64,000 bases of DNA from the NCBI GenBank assembly GCA_949840775.1, contig CATKXO010000001.1, positions 1 through 64,000 on the forward strand. Reading direction: 5' to 3'. The position numbers were made by a program, and so were the translations under genes. The first letter of the stretch is position 1, and each line of letters opens with the position of its first letter. Source of the DNA: an uncultured bacterium (GTDB lineage: Bacteria; Bacillota; Clostridia; Oscillospirales; Oscillospiraceae). This document shows positions 56,426-64,000 of this stretch, piece by piece. A model generated the notes under the pieces. The model saw only the letters and a program-made list of their open reading frames with translations. It made no database searches and was not told the origin of the DNA.

Positions 56426-57631
56426 ATGTCCGATTCGATCAAATGGGTGCTGAACACCATATCCGGCGGCGACCGGTACATGGACCTGATGTCCCTGGAG
56501 CATACGGCCAAGGCCAGGGAATTTCACCGCTCCTTCCCCCAGTATGCCCCCACCCCCCTGGTCCGGCTGGAGGGTATGGCGCGCCGCCTGGGACTGGGCG
56601 GGCTGTACGTCAAGGATGAGTCTTACCGCTTTGGCCTGAACGCGTTCAAGGTGCTGGGGGGCTCCTTTGCCATGGCCCGGTATATCGCCGGGGAGCTGGG
56701 GAGGGACGTGTCGGAGCTGAGTTACAGCTATCTGATCAGTCCCCAGCTCCGGGAGGATTTCGGCCAGGCCACCTTTTTCACCGCCACCGACGGCAATCAC
56801 GGCCGGGGGGTGGCCTGGGCGGCCAGCCGGCTGGGTCAGCGGGCGGTGGTCCACATGCCAAAGGGCACCCGTCCCTCTCGCTTTGAAAACATTGCCAGGG
56901 AGGGCGCCCAGGTGACCATCGAGGAAGTCAACTACGACGACTGTGTCCGCATGGCTGCCGCTGAGGCCGCCCGGACGGAACACGGCGTGGTGGTGCAGGA
57001 TACCGCCTGGCCGGGCTATGAGGAGATTCCCTCCTGGATTATGCAGGGCTACGGCACCATGGCCGGGGAGGCGGCGGAGCAGCTGGGGGAGCCCCCCACC
57101 CACATTTTCCTCCAGGCCGGAGTGGGGAGCATGGCCGGGGCAGTGGCGGGCTACTTCGCCAATCTGTACCCCGACGCCCCGCCCAGCGTGGTGGTGGTGG
57201 AGGCCAGTGGGGCCGATTGCCACTACCGTAGCGCCCTGGCCGGGGATGGCAGGCCCCATGCGGTGGAGGGCGACCTGTCCACCATCATGGCCGGCCTGGC
57301 CTGCGGCGAGCCCAACCCCATCTCCTGGGATATTCTGCGCCGCTGTGCCGCCGCCTTTGTCTCCTGCCCCGACTGGGTGAGCGCCAGGGGGATGCGGATG
57401 CTGGCCGCCCCCCTGAAGGGCGACCCGCCGGTGACCTCGGGGGAGTCCGGGGCGGTGGGAATGGGGGCCGTCGCCGCCATTATGGAGGACGGCGCCTGTT
57501 CGGAACTGCGCCAGGCCCTGGAGCTGGACGGCTCCAGCCGGGTACTGCTCTTCTCCACCGAGGGGGACACCGACCCGGAGCGCTACCGCGCTATCGTTTG
57601 GGACGGGGCGTATCCCAGTGCAGAGGAGTGA
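56426..57631 (+). CDS. dpaL: Diaminopropionate ammonia-lyase
   Basis: PLP enzyme of 401 residues that converts 2,3-diaminopropionate to pyruvate and two ammonia. The PLP lysine is Lys75 in RFGLNAFKVLGGSFA. ATDGNHGRGVAWAA is the substrate-side Asn loop, the glycine cluster is QAGVGSMAGAVAG, and the late SGESGAVG segment binds the cofactor. The length matches the family. ATG 56426 follows TCGGAGGAGG. The upstream ridA and downstream ROK-like gene appear in the same unit. Confidence 0.93.
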   Translation: MSDSIKWVLNTISGGDRYMDLMSLEHTAKAREFHRSFPQYAPTPLVRLEGMARRLGLGGLYVKDESYRFGLNAFKVLGGSFAMARYIAGELGRDVSELSYSYLISPQLREDFGQATFFTATDGNHGRGVAWAASRLGQRAVVHMPKGTRPSRFENIAREGAQVTIEEVNYDDCVRMAAAEAARTEHGVVVQDTAWPGYEEIPSWIMQGYGTMAGEAAEQLGEPPTHIFLQAGVGSMAGAVAGYFANLYPDAPPSVVVVEASGADCHYRSALAGDGRPHAVEGDLSTIMAGLACGEPNPISWDILRRCAAAFVSCPDWVSARGMRMLAAPLKGDPPVTSGESGAVGMGAVAAIMEDGACSELRQALELDGSSRVLLFSTEGDTDPERYRAIVWDGAYPSAEE

Positions 57632-57637
57632 TGAGCT

Positions 57638-59407
57638 ATGCTGAAAACCTTTTTGGAGCGGGCCGCCCGGGACGAAAGCGTGTATATCACCGATGTCCGG
57701 GAGGCGTTTCAGTCCCAGGGTACACGTCCCTTCCACATTCACGTCACCTTATATGACCGGTCCGTCCGGGCCTTTGCCCTCTGCCTGCCGGAGACGGCGG
57801 GGGAGGAGGAGGCAGGGTTTGTGGCGGAGTATGTCTATGCAAACGTATATAACATCCTGTCAGCCCTGGGCGGGCTGCGGGTGGATGTCTATCTGGACCG
57901 CTCCGACCGGGCGGCAGTGGAGCTGGCGGAAGGTCTGGGCCGGGTCTTCCAGCTGGACCTGCCCAAGACAGCGCGCACCGGCTTTGGGAAGTGCCTCAAT
58001 GTAAACGAGCGGGTGCTGGCTGCCCTGTTCGGCCGGGCGGAGCGGTTTGCCTTTGGCGTTCACAGCCTGGAGGAGGAGCCGGAGGTCCAAGCGCCCCCGG
58101 CGGCGGGCGGACAGCCTGTCTTTGCCCGGCTGCCCGCCCGGACGAAGGGGCGGATGGTGCTGGGAATAGATATCGGCGGCACCGACGTAAAGCTGGCCGT
58201 CAGTGTGGACGGCCGGCTGGCCCTGTGCAAGGAGTTCGACTGGTTTCCCGCCTCCTGTACGCGGGCGGAGGAGATCACCGGGCCCCTGCTGCTGCTGACC
58301 CGCCTGCTGCGGGCGGCGGGCAGTCTGTGCCGGGCTGGGCGGGAGGCTGAGCTGGACCGGGCCGCCCTGGGGAAGCGCGCCGCGCTGGAGGAGATGGAGC
58401 GGGGGGCTCAGGCTATGGAGGAGGCCGCGGGGGAGGACCTGCACCCCTTCGACGCCATCGGCCTGTGCTTCCCCGACGTGGTGATTCAAAACCGCATAGT
58501 GGGGGGAGAGACCCACAAGACCTTTGGCCTGCGCGGCAACCCGGACCTGGACTATGAGGAGCAGTTTGCCAAAATCACCGCACTGAACGGCCAGCTGGCC
58601 GCCTACGTGGCGGAGGGTGGGCCGGTGATGAACACCAACGACGGCCCCATGGCGGCCTTTGCGGCGGCGGTGGAGCAGGCGGTGGGGGGCGGGGAGCTGT
58701 CACGGGGTTTCTTTGCCCACACCCTGGGCACAGAGCTGGGCACCGGCTGGGTCCGGCCCGATGGCTCCATTCCGGAGATTCCCCTGGAGGTCTATAACTT
58801 TATCATCGACCTGGGCAGCAATGTTCAGCGGGGGTACGGCGCTGGGGATGTGCGCAGCGTCAACAACGTGAACACCGGCCTGCCCGGTACGCTCCAGCGG
58901 TACACCGGCCAGTCCGGGGTGTTCCGCCTGGGGGCCAAGCTCCTTCCGGAACAGGACCCGGCGCTGTGGCAGGAACTGTTTGACAGGGGGCTGTTCCGGT
59001 GGGAGGGGGAGGTCCTTGCCGTCCCCACCGCCCCGGAGGATATGCGCAAGGCGTGCCTGGAGTTTCTGATGGAGCAGGCCGCCGGGGAACGGCCCGTGTG
59101 CGAAGAGATTTTCCGGACGGTGGGGGAGTACCTGGCCGTCACCTGGCGGGAGACGGAATATATCCTGTGTCCGGAGGCGAAGGACCGCTCTCTCTTTGGC
59201 CGGCTGGTCAAGCTGCCCGCCTGTTTCCGCCTGCTGTGCCAGGGGGCGGAGCGGCGGGAGCCGGGACTGCGGCACTATGCCGCCGACGGCGCTCTGGCCA
59301 ATACCGCCCTGATGAAGCAGCTGGATGCCCACCCGGATTATACCGTGGCCCAGTTTGCCCAGGCCGTGGGCGCCATATACTACGGCTGCCTGGGGCTGGA
59401 GGCATAG
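57638..59407 (+). CDS. ROK/ASKHA-fold kinase-like protein with N-terminal extension
   Basis: 589 residues. The first about 170 residues (DESVYITDVREAFQSQGTRP opening) form a domain I do not recognise. An ASKHA sugar-kinase fold follows: phosphate-1 motif VLGIDIGGTDVKLAV near 175-189, a middle acidic motif NTNDGPMAAFAAAV, the adenosine-side HTLGTELGTGWV, and a long C-terminal part with GVFRLGAKLLP. Such proteins phosphorylate sugars or act as regulators; there is no HTH. It starts six bases after dpaL, so a link to amino acid or amino sugar use is possible. Substrate unknown. Confidence 0.7.
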   Translation: MLKTFLERAARDESVYITDVREAFQSQGTRPFHIHVTLYDRSVRAFALCLPETAGEEEAGFVAEYVYANVYNILSALGGLRVDVYLDRSDRAAVELAEGLGRVFQLDLPKTARTGFGKCLNVNERVLAALFGRAERFAFGVHSLEEEPEVQAPPAAGGQPVFARLPARTKGRMVLGIDIGGTDVKLAVSVDGRLALCKEFDWFPASCTRAEEITGPLLLLTRLLRAAGSLCRAGREAELDRAALGKRAALEEMERGAQAMEEAAGEDLHPFDAIGLCFPDVVIQNRIVGGETHKTFGLRGNPDLDYEEQFAKITALNGQLAAYVAEGGPVMNTNDGPMAAFAAAVEQAVGGGELSRGFFAHTLGTELGTGWVRPDGSIPEIPLEVYNFIIDLGSNVQRGYGAGDVRSVNNVNTGLPGTLQRYTGQSGVFRLGAKLLPEQDPALWQELFDRGLFRWEGEVLAVPTAPEDMRKACLEFLMEQAAGERPVCEEIFRTVGEYLAVTWRETEYILCPEAKDRSLFGRLVKLPACFRLLCQGAERREPGLRHYAADGALANTALMKQLDAHPDYTVAQFAQAVGAIYYGCLGLEA

Positions 59408-59448
59408 AAAAAATTCCCGCGGCGATAGCTTCACCACGGGAATTTTTT
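59408..59448. terminator. Bidirectional terminator
   Basis: AAAAAATTCCCG / CGGGAATTTTTT around a 17-base loop, between the convergent kinase-like gene and the histidine operon. Confidence 0.85.
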
Positions 59449-59451
59449 GCT

Positions 59452-60261
59452 TTATAGTGATTGAGGCACAAAGCCCCGGCTTGTGAGCACCATCCGCTCC
59501 CGATAGCCGCAGCTCCGGGCCAGCTCCTCCGCCTGGGGGAAAGCGTGGAGAATGGTGGAGGCGCTGTGGGTGTCGCTGGTGATGCAGATGGGGAGGTTCC
59601 GCTCCCGCATGGCCCGCAGCAGGGCGGGGGAGGGGTAGGGGGCGGACCGGTAGCCCCGGGACATGGCCCCGGTGTTGATCTCAAAAATCACGTTCCGCCC
59701 GGCCAGGCGGTCCAGGGCGTCCAGGGCCGCGCCGGCATACCGGGGGTGGCCGGTGTCGAAAAGCCGGTCCCCCTCGTTGAACTTGGTTATCAGGTCGAAG
59801 TGGCCCACGATCTGACAGCCGGTTTTCTCCGCCACATCCCCCACCAGACGGTAGTAGTCCTCAGCGAAGGCGTAATAGTCTCTGCCGTAGTGCGCTTCCA
59901 CATTTCGGAGGAACATCTCCGGGGAGTGGTCCACCCCCAGCCAGGTCCCGTCTCTGTTTACATAGTGGACCGAACCGATGATATAGTCCCAGTCCCCTCC
60001 GTCGGGGGCAAAGAAGTAATCCCGCTCTATCCCCAGAAAAACGTCCAGCCGGCCGGTGTACGCCGCTTTCAGACGGAGCACTTCAGCCCGGTAGGCGGGG
60101 ACGGAGCCCGCCTCCATAGCGGCGTCGTCCGGGGCGTGCGACGGCCCGTGGCCCGAGAAGCCCAAAGAGTCCATCCCCAGGGAGAGCGCCGCCCGGACCA
60201 TCTCCTCCGGGGTGTTTTTGCCGTCGCAGAAGGCGGTGTGGGTGTGTAAATTCTGGATCAT
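59452..60261 (-). CDS. hisJ: Histidinol-phosphatase, PHP family (HisJ/HisK)
   Basis: Dephosphorylates histidinol phosphate, the penultimate step before HisD. 269 residues with PHP metal ligands in NLHTHTAFCDG, SLGFSGHGPSH, GIERDY and VGHFDLITKFN, and ITSDTHSASTI near the end. It is the last gene of the operon; its ATG overlaps the hisIE stop by four bases. Confidence 0.93.
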   Translation of the reverse strand: MIQNLHTHTAFCDGKNTPEEMVRAALSLGMDSLGFSGHGPSHAPDDAAMEAGSVPAYRAEVLRLKAAYTGRLDVFLGIERDYFFAPDGGDWDYIIGSVHYVNRDGTWLGVDHSPEMFLRNVEAHYGRDYYAFAEDYYRLVGDVAEKTGCQIVGHFDLITKFNEGDRLFDTGHPRYAGAALDALDRLAGRNVIFEINTGAMSRGYRSAPYPSPALLRAMRERNLPICITSDTHSASTILHAFPQAEELARSCGYRERMVLTSRGFVPQSL

Positions 60262-60905
60262 GTCATCTTCTCCTGCTTCACCTTATGGTCGATGACGTGG
60301 CGGGAGGCCAGCTCGGTCAATACGTCGTCCACCGAAATGCCCATCTCCACCATCAGTACCATCACATGATACATCAAATCGGCAATTTCGTAAACGGTCT
60401 CCCGTTTGTCCCCGGCTTTGCCGGCGATGATGACCTCGGTACACTCCTCTCCCACCTTTTTGAGAATCTTGTCGATGCCCTTCTGAAAGAGGTAGGTGGT
60501 GTAGGACCCCTCGGGCAGGCTGGCCTTCCGGTCCTCCAGCAGGGCGTACAGCCCCTTGACAGAGAAGGGTTCCGCCTCCTTGCCCAGGAAAACCTTGTCG
60601 TTGAAGCAGGAGTCCGTCCCCAGGTGGCAGGCGGGGCCCTCCTTGTTCACCCGGACCACCAGGGCGTCCCGGTCGCAGTCGGCGGTGATGTCCACAATGC
60701 GCTGGACGTTTCCGCTGGTCTCCCCCTTGCGCCACAGCTCCTGCCGGGAGCGGGACCAGAAGCAGGTACGGCCCTCCTGCATGGAAATCTCCAGGCTCTC
60801 CCGGTTCATATAGGCCAGAGTGAGCACCTTTTTGCTCTGGGCGTCCACCACAATGGCGGGGATGAGGCCCCTGTTGTCGAATTTCAGTTGTTCAATTTTC
60901 AGCAT
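60258..60905 (-). CDS. hisI: Bifunctional phosphoribosyl-AMP cyclohydrolase/phosphoribosyl-ATP pyrophosphatase
   Basis: HisIE fusion of 215 residues catalysing steps 2 and 3 of histidine synthesis. The HisI part (1-110) has KVLTLAYMNRESLE, CFWSRSRQELWRKGETSGN and the metal-binding DCDRDALVVRV with CHLGTDSCF. The HisE part (about 115-215) has the helical all-alpha core KVGEECTEVIIAGKAGDK and EIADLMYHVMVLM. It is separated from hisF by a family B repeat of about 70 bases. Confidence 0.96.
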   Translation of the reverse strand: MLKIEQLKFDNRGLIPAIVVDAQSKKVLTLAYMNRESLEISMQEGRTCFWSRSRQELWRKGETSGNVQRIVDITADCDRDALVVRVNKEGPACHLGTDSCFNDKVFLGKEAEPFSVKGLYALLEDRKASLPEGSYTTYLFQKGIDKILKKVGEECTEVIIAGKAGDKRETVYEIADLMYHVMVLMVEMGISVDDVLTELASRHVIDHKVKQEKMT

Positions 60906-60925
60906 AAAACCACGCTTTCAGATTT

Positions 60926-60996
60926 GTGGGACCCGCCCCCCTGGGCGGGTCATCAAAAGGCAGAACAATTGGCCCGCCCAGGGGGGCGGGCCCCAC
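60926..60996. repeat. Family B repeat inside the his operon
   Basis: GTGGGACCCGCCCCCCTGGG and TTGGCCCGCCCAGGGGGGCGGGCCCCAC between hisF and hisIE, the only large gap among otherwise overlapping or closely spaced his genes. Confidence 0.85.
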
Positions 60997-61004
60997 TATA
61001 ATCC

Positions 61005-61763
61005 CTACAGCCTCGTTGGGATGCCCTCCACGGCCAGGGCTTTCTTCAGCGCGGGGATTTTCACCTCACCGAAGTGGAAGATGGAGGCGGCCAGGCCGGC
61101 GTCCACCTTGGGCAGGGCCTGGAAGAGATCGACAAAGTCCTGAATACACCCCGCGCCGCCGGAGGCGATGACGGGCACGTCCACCACGTCGCAGACGGCC
61201 TGGAGCATCTCCAGGTCGAAGCCTCCCTTCACCCCGTCGGTGTCGATGCTGTTGAGGACGATCTCCCCGGCTCCGTTTTTGACCCCGGCCCTGATCCACT
61301 CAATGGCGTCGATCCCTGTGTCCTCCCGGCCCCCCTTGGCGAAAACCCTGAACCGGCCGTCCACCCGTTTGGCGTCTACGCTGAGCACCACGCACTGGTC
61401 GCCGTAGCGCTTGGCCGCCTGGGGGATGAGGGAGGGGTCCCGGATGGCCCCGGAGTTGACGCTCACCTTGTCCGCCCCGCATTTCAGCACCCGGTCGAAG
61501 TCGTCCACGGTGCGGATGCCGCCCCCCACGGTGAGGGGGATGAAGACGGAGGAGGCCGCCTCCCGGAGGATATCGGTGAACAGGGCCCTGCCCTCGGCGG
61601 AGGCGGTGATGTCGTAGAAGACCAGCTCGTCTGCCCCGCAGCTGCTGTAATATTTGGCCAGCTCCACCGGGGAGCTCACGTCGGCCAGCCCCTGGAAGTT
61701 GACCCCCTTCACCACCCGGCCGTCCTTCACGTCCAGACAGGGGATGATCCGCTTGGTGATCAC
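61005..61763 (-). CDS. hisF: Imidazole glycerol phosphate synthase cyclase subunit HisF
   Basis: 252-residue TIM barrel using ammonia from HisH. The catalytic N-terminal CLDVKDGRVVKGVNF (Asp11) and a second Asp in NSIDTDGVKGGFD are present, as are phosphate-binding VGGGIRTVDD and ASGGAGCIQDF. The GTG start overlaps the hisA stop (GTGA). Confidence 0.97.
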   Translation of the reverse strand: MITKRIIPCLDVKDGRVVKGVNFQGLADVSSPVELAKYYSSCGADELVFYDITASAEGRALFTDILREAASSVFIPLTVGGGIRTVDDFDRVLKCGADKVSVNSGAIRDPSLIPQAAKRYGDQCVVLSVDAKRVDGRFRVFAKGGREDTGIDAIEWIRAGVKNGAGEIVLNSIDTDGVKGGFDLEMLQAVCDVVDVPVIASGGAGCIQDFVDLFQALPKVDAGLAASIFHFGEVKIPALKKALAVEGIPTRL

Positions 61764-62479
61764 TGGGGACCAGCCTCCTCGATAGCCTGCTTCAAGTCCA
61801 GAGCGCCCACATACCAGGCTTTGCCCACGATGGCGGCGTCTACCCCCATACGGATCAGCGACTGGATGTCCGCGTTGCAGGACACGCCGCCGGCGGCGGT
61901 GACAGAGCAGCTGACGTGCTCCAGCAGGAACTTCAGCCGGGCGAAAGAGGGGCCGGTAAGCATTCCGTCGGTGTCGATGTCGGTAAAGATCAGGTTTTTA
62001 ACCCCCAGGGCCTCCATCTCCTTGGCGAAGTCCAGGTAGTTCACGCCCTCTTCCTTTACCCAGCCGGCGGTGCGCACCAGGCCGTCCTTGGCGTCCACCC
62101 CCGCGGCGATGTGCTCCGGGCCGAATTTCTCCACGGCCTCTTTGACAAACTCCGGATTGCTGACGGCGGCGGAGCCGATGACCGCCCGCCAGACCCCCAG
62201 CGCAAAGACCTCCTCCAGGTCCTTCATGGAGCGAATGCCGCCCCCCAGCTCGATTTTCAGGCCCACCTTGGCCACGGCCCGGACCAGCTCCGAGTTCTTG
62301 CGGACGCCGTCCTTGGAGCCGTCCAGGTCCACCATGTGGAGATACCGGGCCCCAGCGTCGTAAAAAGCCTGGGCGGTGGTCACCGGGTCCTCGGCCACCT
62401 GCTGTACCGTGTTGAAGTCGCCCTTCAGCAGGCGAACCACCTTGCCGTCCTTCAAATCGATAGCGGGAATGATAATCAT
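61760..62479 (-). CDS. hisA: Phosphoribosyl-formimino-AICAR-phosphate isomerase HisA
   Basis: 239-residue TIM barrel. Catalytic Asp8 in IIPAIDLKDGKVVRL and Asp in FTDIDTDGMLTGPS, with phosphate loops LGGGIRSMKDL and AAGGVSCNADI. Normal length. Confidence 0.97.
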   Translation of the reverse strand: MIIIPAIDLKDGKVVRLLKGDFNTVQQVAEDPVTTAQAFYDAGARYLHMVDLDGSKDGVRKNSELVRAVAKVGLKIELGGGIRSMKDLEEVFALGVWRAVIGSAAVSNPEFVKEAVEKFGPEHIAAGVDAKDGLVRTAGWVKEEGVNYLDFAKEMEALGVKNLIFTDIDTDGMLTGPSFARLKFLLEHVSCSVTAAGGVSCNADIQSLIRMGVDAAIVGKAWYVGALDLKQAIEEAGPQ

Positions 62480-62512
62480 AACAATTCTCTCCTTATTTTC
62501 ATTTTTCAGGGG

Positions 62513-63130
62513 TCACAGTTCACAAAATGCTTTGAGTATGCTGAGCCCCACCGTTCCGCTCTTCTCCGGGTGGAACTGAACGCCGTATACGTTGTCTCTG
62601 GCCACTGCCGCCGTCAGCTCCGGGCCGTACTCGGCGGTGGCGATGGTATGTTCATCACAGTCTGTGCCATAAAAGGAGTGGACGAAGTAGACGCAGTCGC
62701 CCTCCCTGATATGCCGGAACAGGGGGCTGACCGGCCTGTCCTTGGGGAAGTGGAGGGCGTTCCAGCCGATGTGGGGCACTTTGTAGTCCGCCGGGATGAC
62801 GGGACGGATGGGCTGGACCGAGCCGGGGATCAGTCCCAGGCCGTCGTGCCGGCCGTACTCGGCGCCGTAGTCGAAGAGCAGCTGCATCCCCAGGCAGATG
62901 CCCAGCAGGGGTTTTCTCTGCGCCGCTTCGCGGCGGACCACCTGGTCGAGTCCGGTACGGCGCAGGGCCTGTGCCGCGTCCCCAAAGGCCCCCACGCCGG
63001 GGAGGATGATCCGGTCTGCCCGGGCCAGGACCTCTTCGTCGCCGGTGACGGCCGCCTCTACGCCGATGGCCCTCAGGGAGCAGGTGAGGGAGAACAGGTT
63101 GCCCACTCCGTAGTCCACAATGGCCAGCAT
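62513..63130 (-). CDS. hisH: Imidazole glycerol phosphate synthase amidotransferase subunit HisH
   Basis: 205-residue class I glutaminase supplying ammonia to HisF. Nucleophile Cys79 in LLGICLGMQLLF, and His/Glu in VQFHPEKSG. ATG 63130 overlaps the hisB stop (TGATG) and has AAGGGGG seven bases upstream. Confidence 0.96.
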   Translation of the reverse strand: MLAIVDYGVGNLFSLTCSLRAIGVEAAVTGDEEVLARADRIILPGVGAFGDAAQALRRTGLDQVVRREAAQRKPLLGICLGMQLLFDYGAEYGRHDGLGLIPGSVQPIRPVIPADYKVPHIGWNALHFPKDRPVSPLFRHIREGDCVYFVHSFYGTDCDEHTIATAEYGPELTAAVARDNVYGVQFHPEKSGTVGLSILKAFCEL

Positions 63131-63717
63131 CACAGCACCCCCTTGGTGGAGGGAATCTCTTGGGCAAACCGGGGGTCGATGGCCACCGCCGCCCCCAGGG
63201 AGTGGGCAAGGCTTTTAAAGGTCCCCTCAATGATGTGGTGGCTGTTCTCTCCGGCCAGCTGTCTCACGTGGACGGTCATATCCGAGCGCCGGGCGAAGGC
63301 GATGAGAAATTCCTTGGTCAGTTCCGTGTCGAAGGTGCCAACCTTCTGGGTGGGGATGTCCAGCGCACAGCACAGCATCCCCCGGCCGCTGATGTCCACG
63401 GCGGTGAGAATCAGCGCCTCATCCATGGGCAGGGTGCAGGAGCCGTATCGGACGATGCCCCGCTTGTCCCCCAGGGCCCTGGCAAAGGCGTCTCCCAGGC
63501 AGATGCCAATGTCCTCCACCGTGTGGTGGTCGTCTACCCAGGTGTCCCCCTTGCAGGAGACGGCCAGGTCAAACCGGCCGTGGCGGGCGAAGAGGGTGAG
63601 CATATGGTCCAGAAAGCCGCAGCCGGTGTGGATTTTGCTCTGTCCTGTGCCGTCCAGGTTCAGGGAAAGCTCTATGTCGGTCTCCGCCGTTTTGCGGGAG
63701 ATGTTTTCCTGACGCAT
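63130..63717 (-). CDS. hisB: Imidazoleglycerol-phosphate dehydratase HisB
   Basis: 195-residue monofunctional dehydratase (no phosphatase domain; that role is played by HisJ). Metal ligands in GCGFLDHMLTLFARHGRFD, DDHHTVEDIGICLG and the later SHHIIEGTFKSLAHSL. One base separates its ATG from the hisC stop. Confidence 0.97.
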   Translation of the reverse strand: MRQENISRKTAETDIELSLNLDGTGQSKIHTGCGFLDHMLTLFARHGRFDLAVSCKGDTWVDDHHTVEDIGICLGDAFARALGDKRGIVRYGSCTLPMDEALILTAVDISGRGMLCCALDIPTQKVGTFDTELTKEFLIAFARRSDMTVHVRQLAGENSHHIIEGTFKSLAHSLGAAVAIDPRFAQEIPSTKGVL

Positions 63718-63718
63718 C

Positions 63719-64000
63719 TCAGCCGGCCCCCTTTATAATGTCCCGGACCTTTTCCAGGAAAACGTCCATCTGTTCCCGTGTACCGATGGTCACCCGGCAC
63801 CAGTCGGAGATTTCCGCCTTGTCCCAGTGGCGGACCAGCACGCCCCTGGCCTTCAGCTTTCGGTAGAGGGTTCCGCCGTCCACTGCGGGGCAGCGGGTGA
63901 AAAGGAAGTTGGTGACGCTGGGCAGGGTCTCAAAGCCCAGCTTGTCCAGCTCTGCTATGGTGTAAGCCCGGTTGGCCTGGATTTTTTGGCTGTTTTCCAG
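63719..64000 (-). CDS. hisC: Histidinol-phosphate aminotransferase HisC, C-terminal part
   Basis: Partial gene: the last 93 codons lie in the window and the rest is beyond 64000. The PLP aminotransferase fold-type I end shows LGFETLPSVTNFLFTR, then KARGVLVRHWDKAEISDWCR and VTIGTREQMDVFLEKV, the HisC C-terminal pattern. It heads the part of the operon seen here; hisG and hisD are probably further upstream. Confidence 0.93.
   Translation of the reverse strand: MENSQKIQANRAYTIAELDKLGFETLPSVTNFLFTRCPAVDGGTLYRKLKARGVLVRHWDKAEISDWCRVTIGTREQMDVFLEKVRDIIKGAG

Overview
The window is a GC-rich chromosomal stretch of a Gram-positive anaerobe of the class Clostridia, most likely an Oscillospiraceae-type gut organism (Flavonifractor, Lawsonibacter or Dysosmobacter-like). 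The pointers are large-type SRP RNA, T-box control, ECF vitamin transport, S-layer homology domains, an RimO-RecA-RecX-PgsA neighbourhood and typical clostridial DUF families. The genus is inference. No rRNA, tRNA, CRISPR array, IS transposase or prophage was seen.

Layout. 0.1-4.5 kb: an XRE regulator paired divergently with a small helical protein, the ECF energizing module ecfA1-ecfA2-ecfT, and an RNA methyltransferase. 4.7-11.2 kb: DivIVA-like coiled coil, a small ribbon-helix-helix protein with its own operators, comF, an MreB-family actin, a MscS channel, a DUF4830 protein, an rRNA pseudouridine synthase and a CdaR-like regulator. 11.2-19.2 kb: two secreted proteins that share a C-terminal stalk module and sit behind duplicated hairpins, an AbrB/PIN toxin-antitoxin pair, and the division cluster ftsE-ftsX-small membrane peptide-M23 hydrolase followed by a polysaccharide deacetylase. 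19.3-24.4 kb: SRP RNA, dnaX, ybaB, an LRR protein and a MATE exporter. 24.5-31.2 kb: two two-component systems with a lipoprotein between them. 31.3-39.3 kb: DUF1385, prmC, recA, recX, a second XRE pair, rimO, pgsA and a YitT protein. 39.5-48.9 kb: panT-coaX, a T-box leader before two YcxB-like genes, a third XRE pair, valS, an SLH/metallopeptidase surface protein and an Fe-S aldo/keto reductase. 49-55.6 kb, minus strand: a kinase-like gene, alaX, gpsA, plsY, der and a DUF512 protein. 55.9-59.4 kb: ridA, dpaL and a ROK-like kinase. 59.5-64 kb, minus strand: hisC(partial)-hisB-hisH-hisA-hisF-hisIE-hisJ.

Links between genes. EcfA1A2T could energize the PanT substrate subunit encoded 36 kb away, with CoaX as the next step on imported pantothenate. 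RidA can clear the 2-aminoacrylate released by DpaL. GpsA, PlsY and PgsA lie on the glycerophospholipid route. FtsEX and the M23 protein form the usual activator-hydrolase set for septal peptidoglycan.

What stands out. First, three copies of the same divergent unit: an XRE gene, a promoter covered by an inverted repeat, and a small DPEY-motif protein. Second, a T-box whose specifier and discriminator reading favour valine, separated from valS by two membrane-protein genes and one of those XRE units. Third, two unrelated sequences with one identical architecture (a 14-bp palindrome plus a hairpin, duplicated) in front of the two paralogous secreted proteins. Fourth, several families of palindromic intergenic repeats, some of which supply the stop codons of neighbouring genes.
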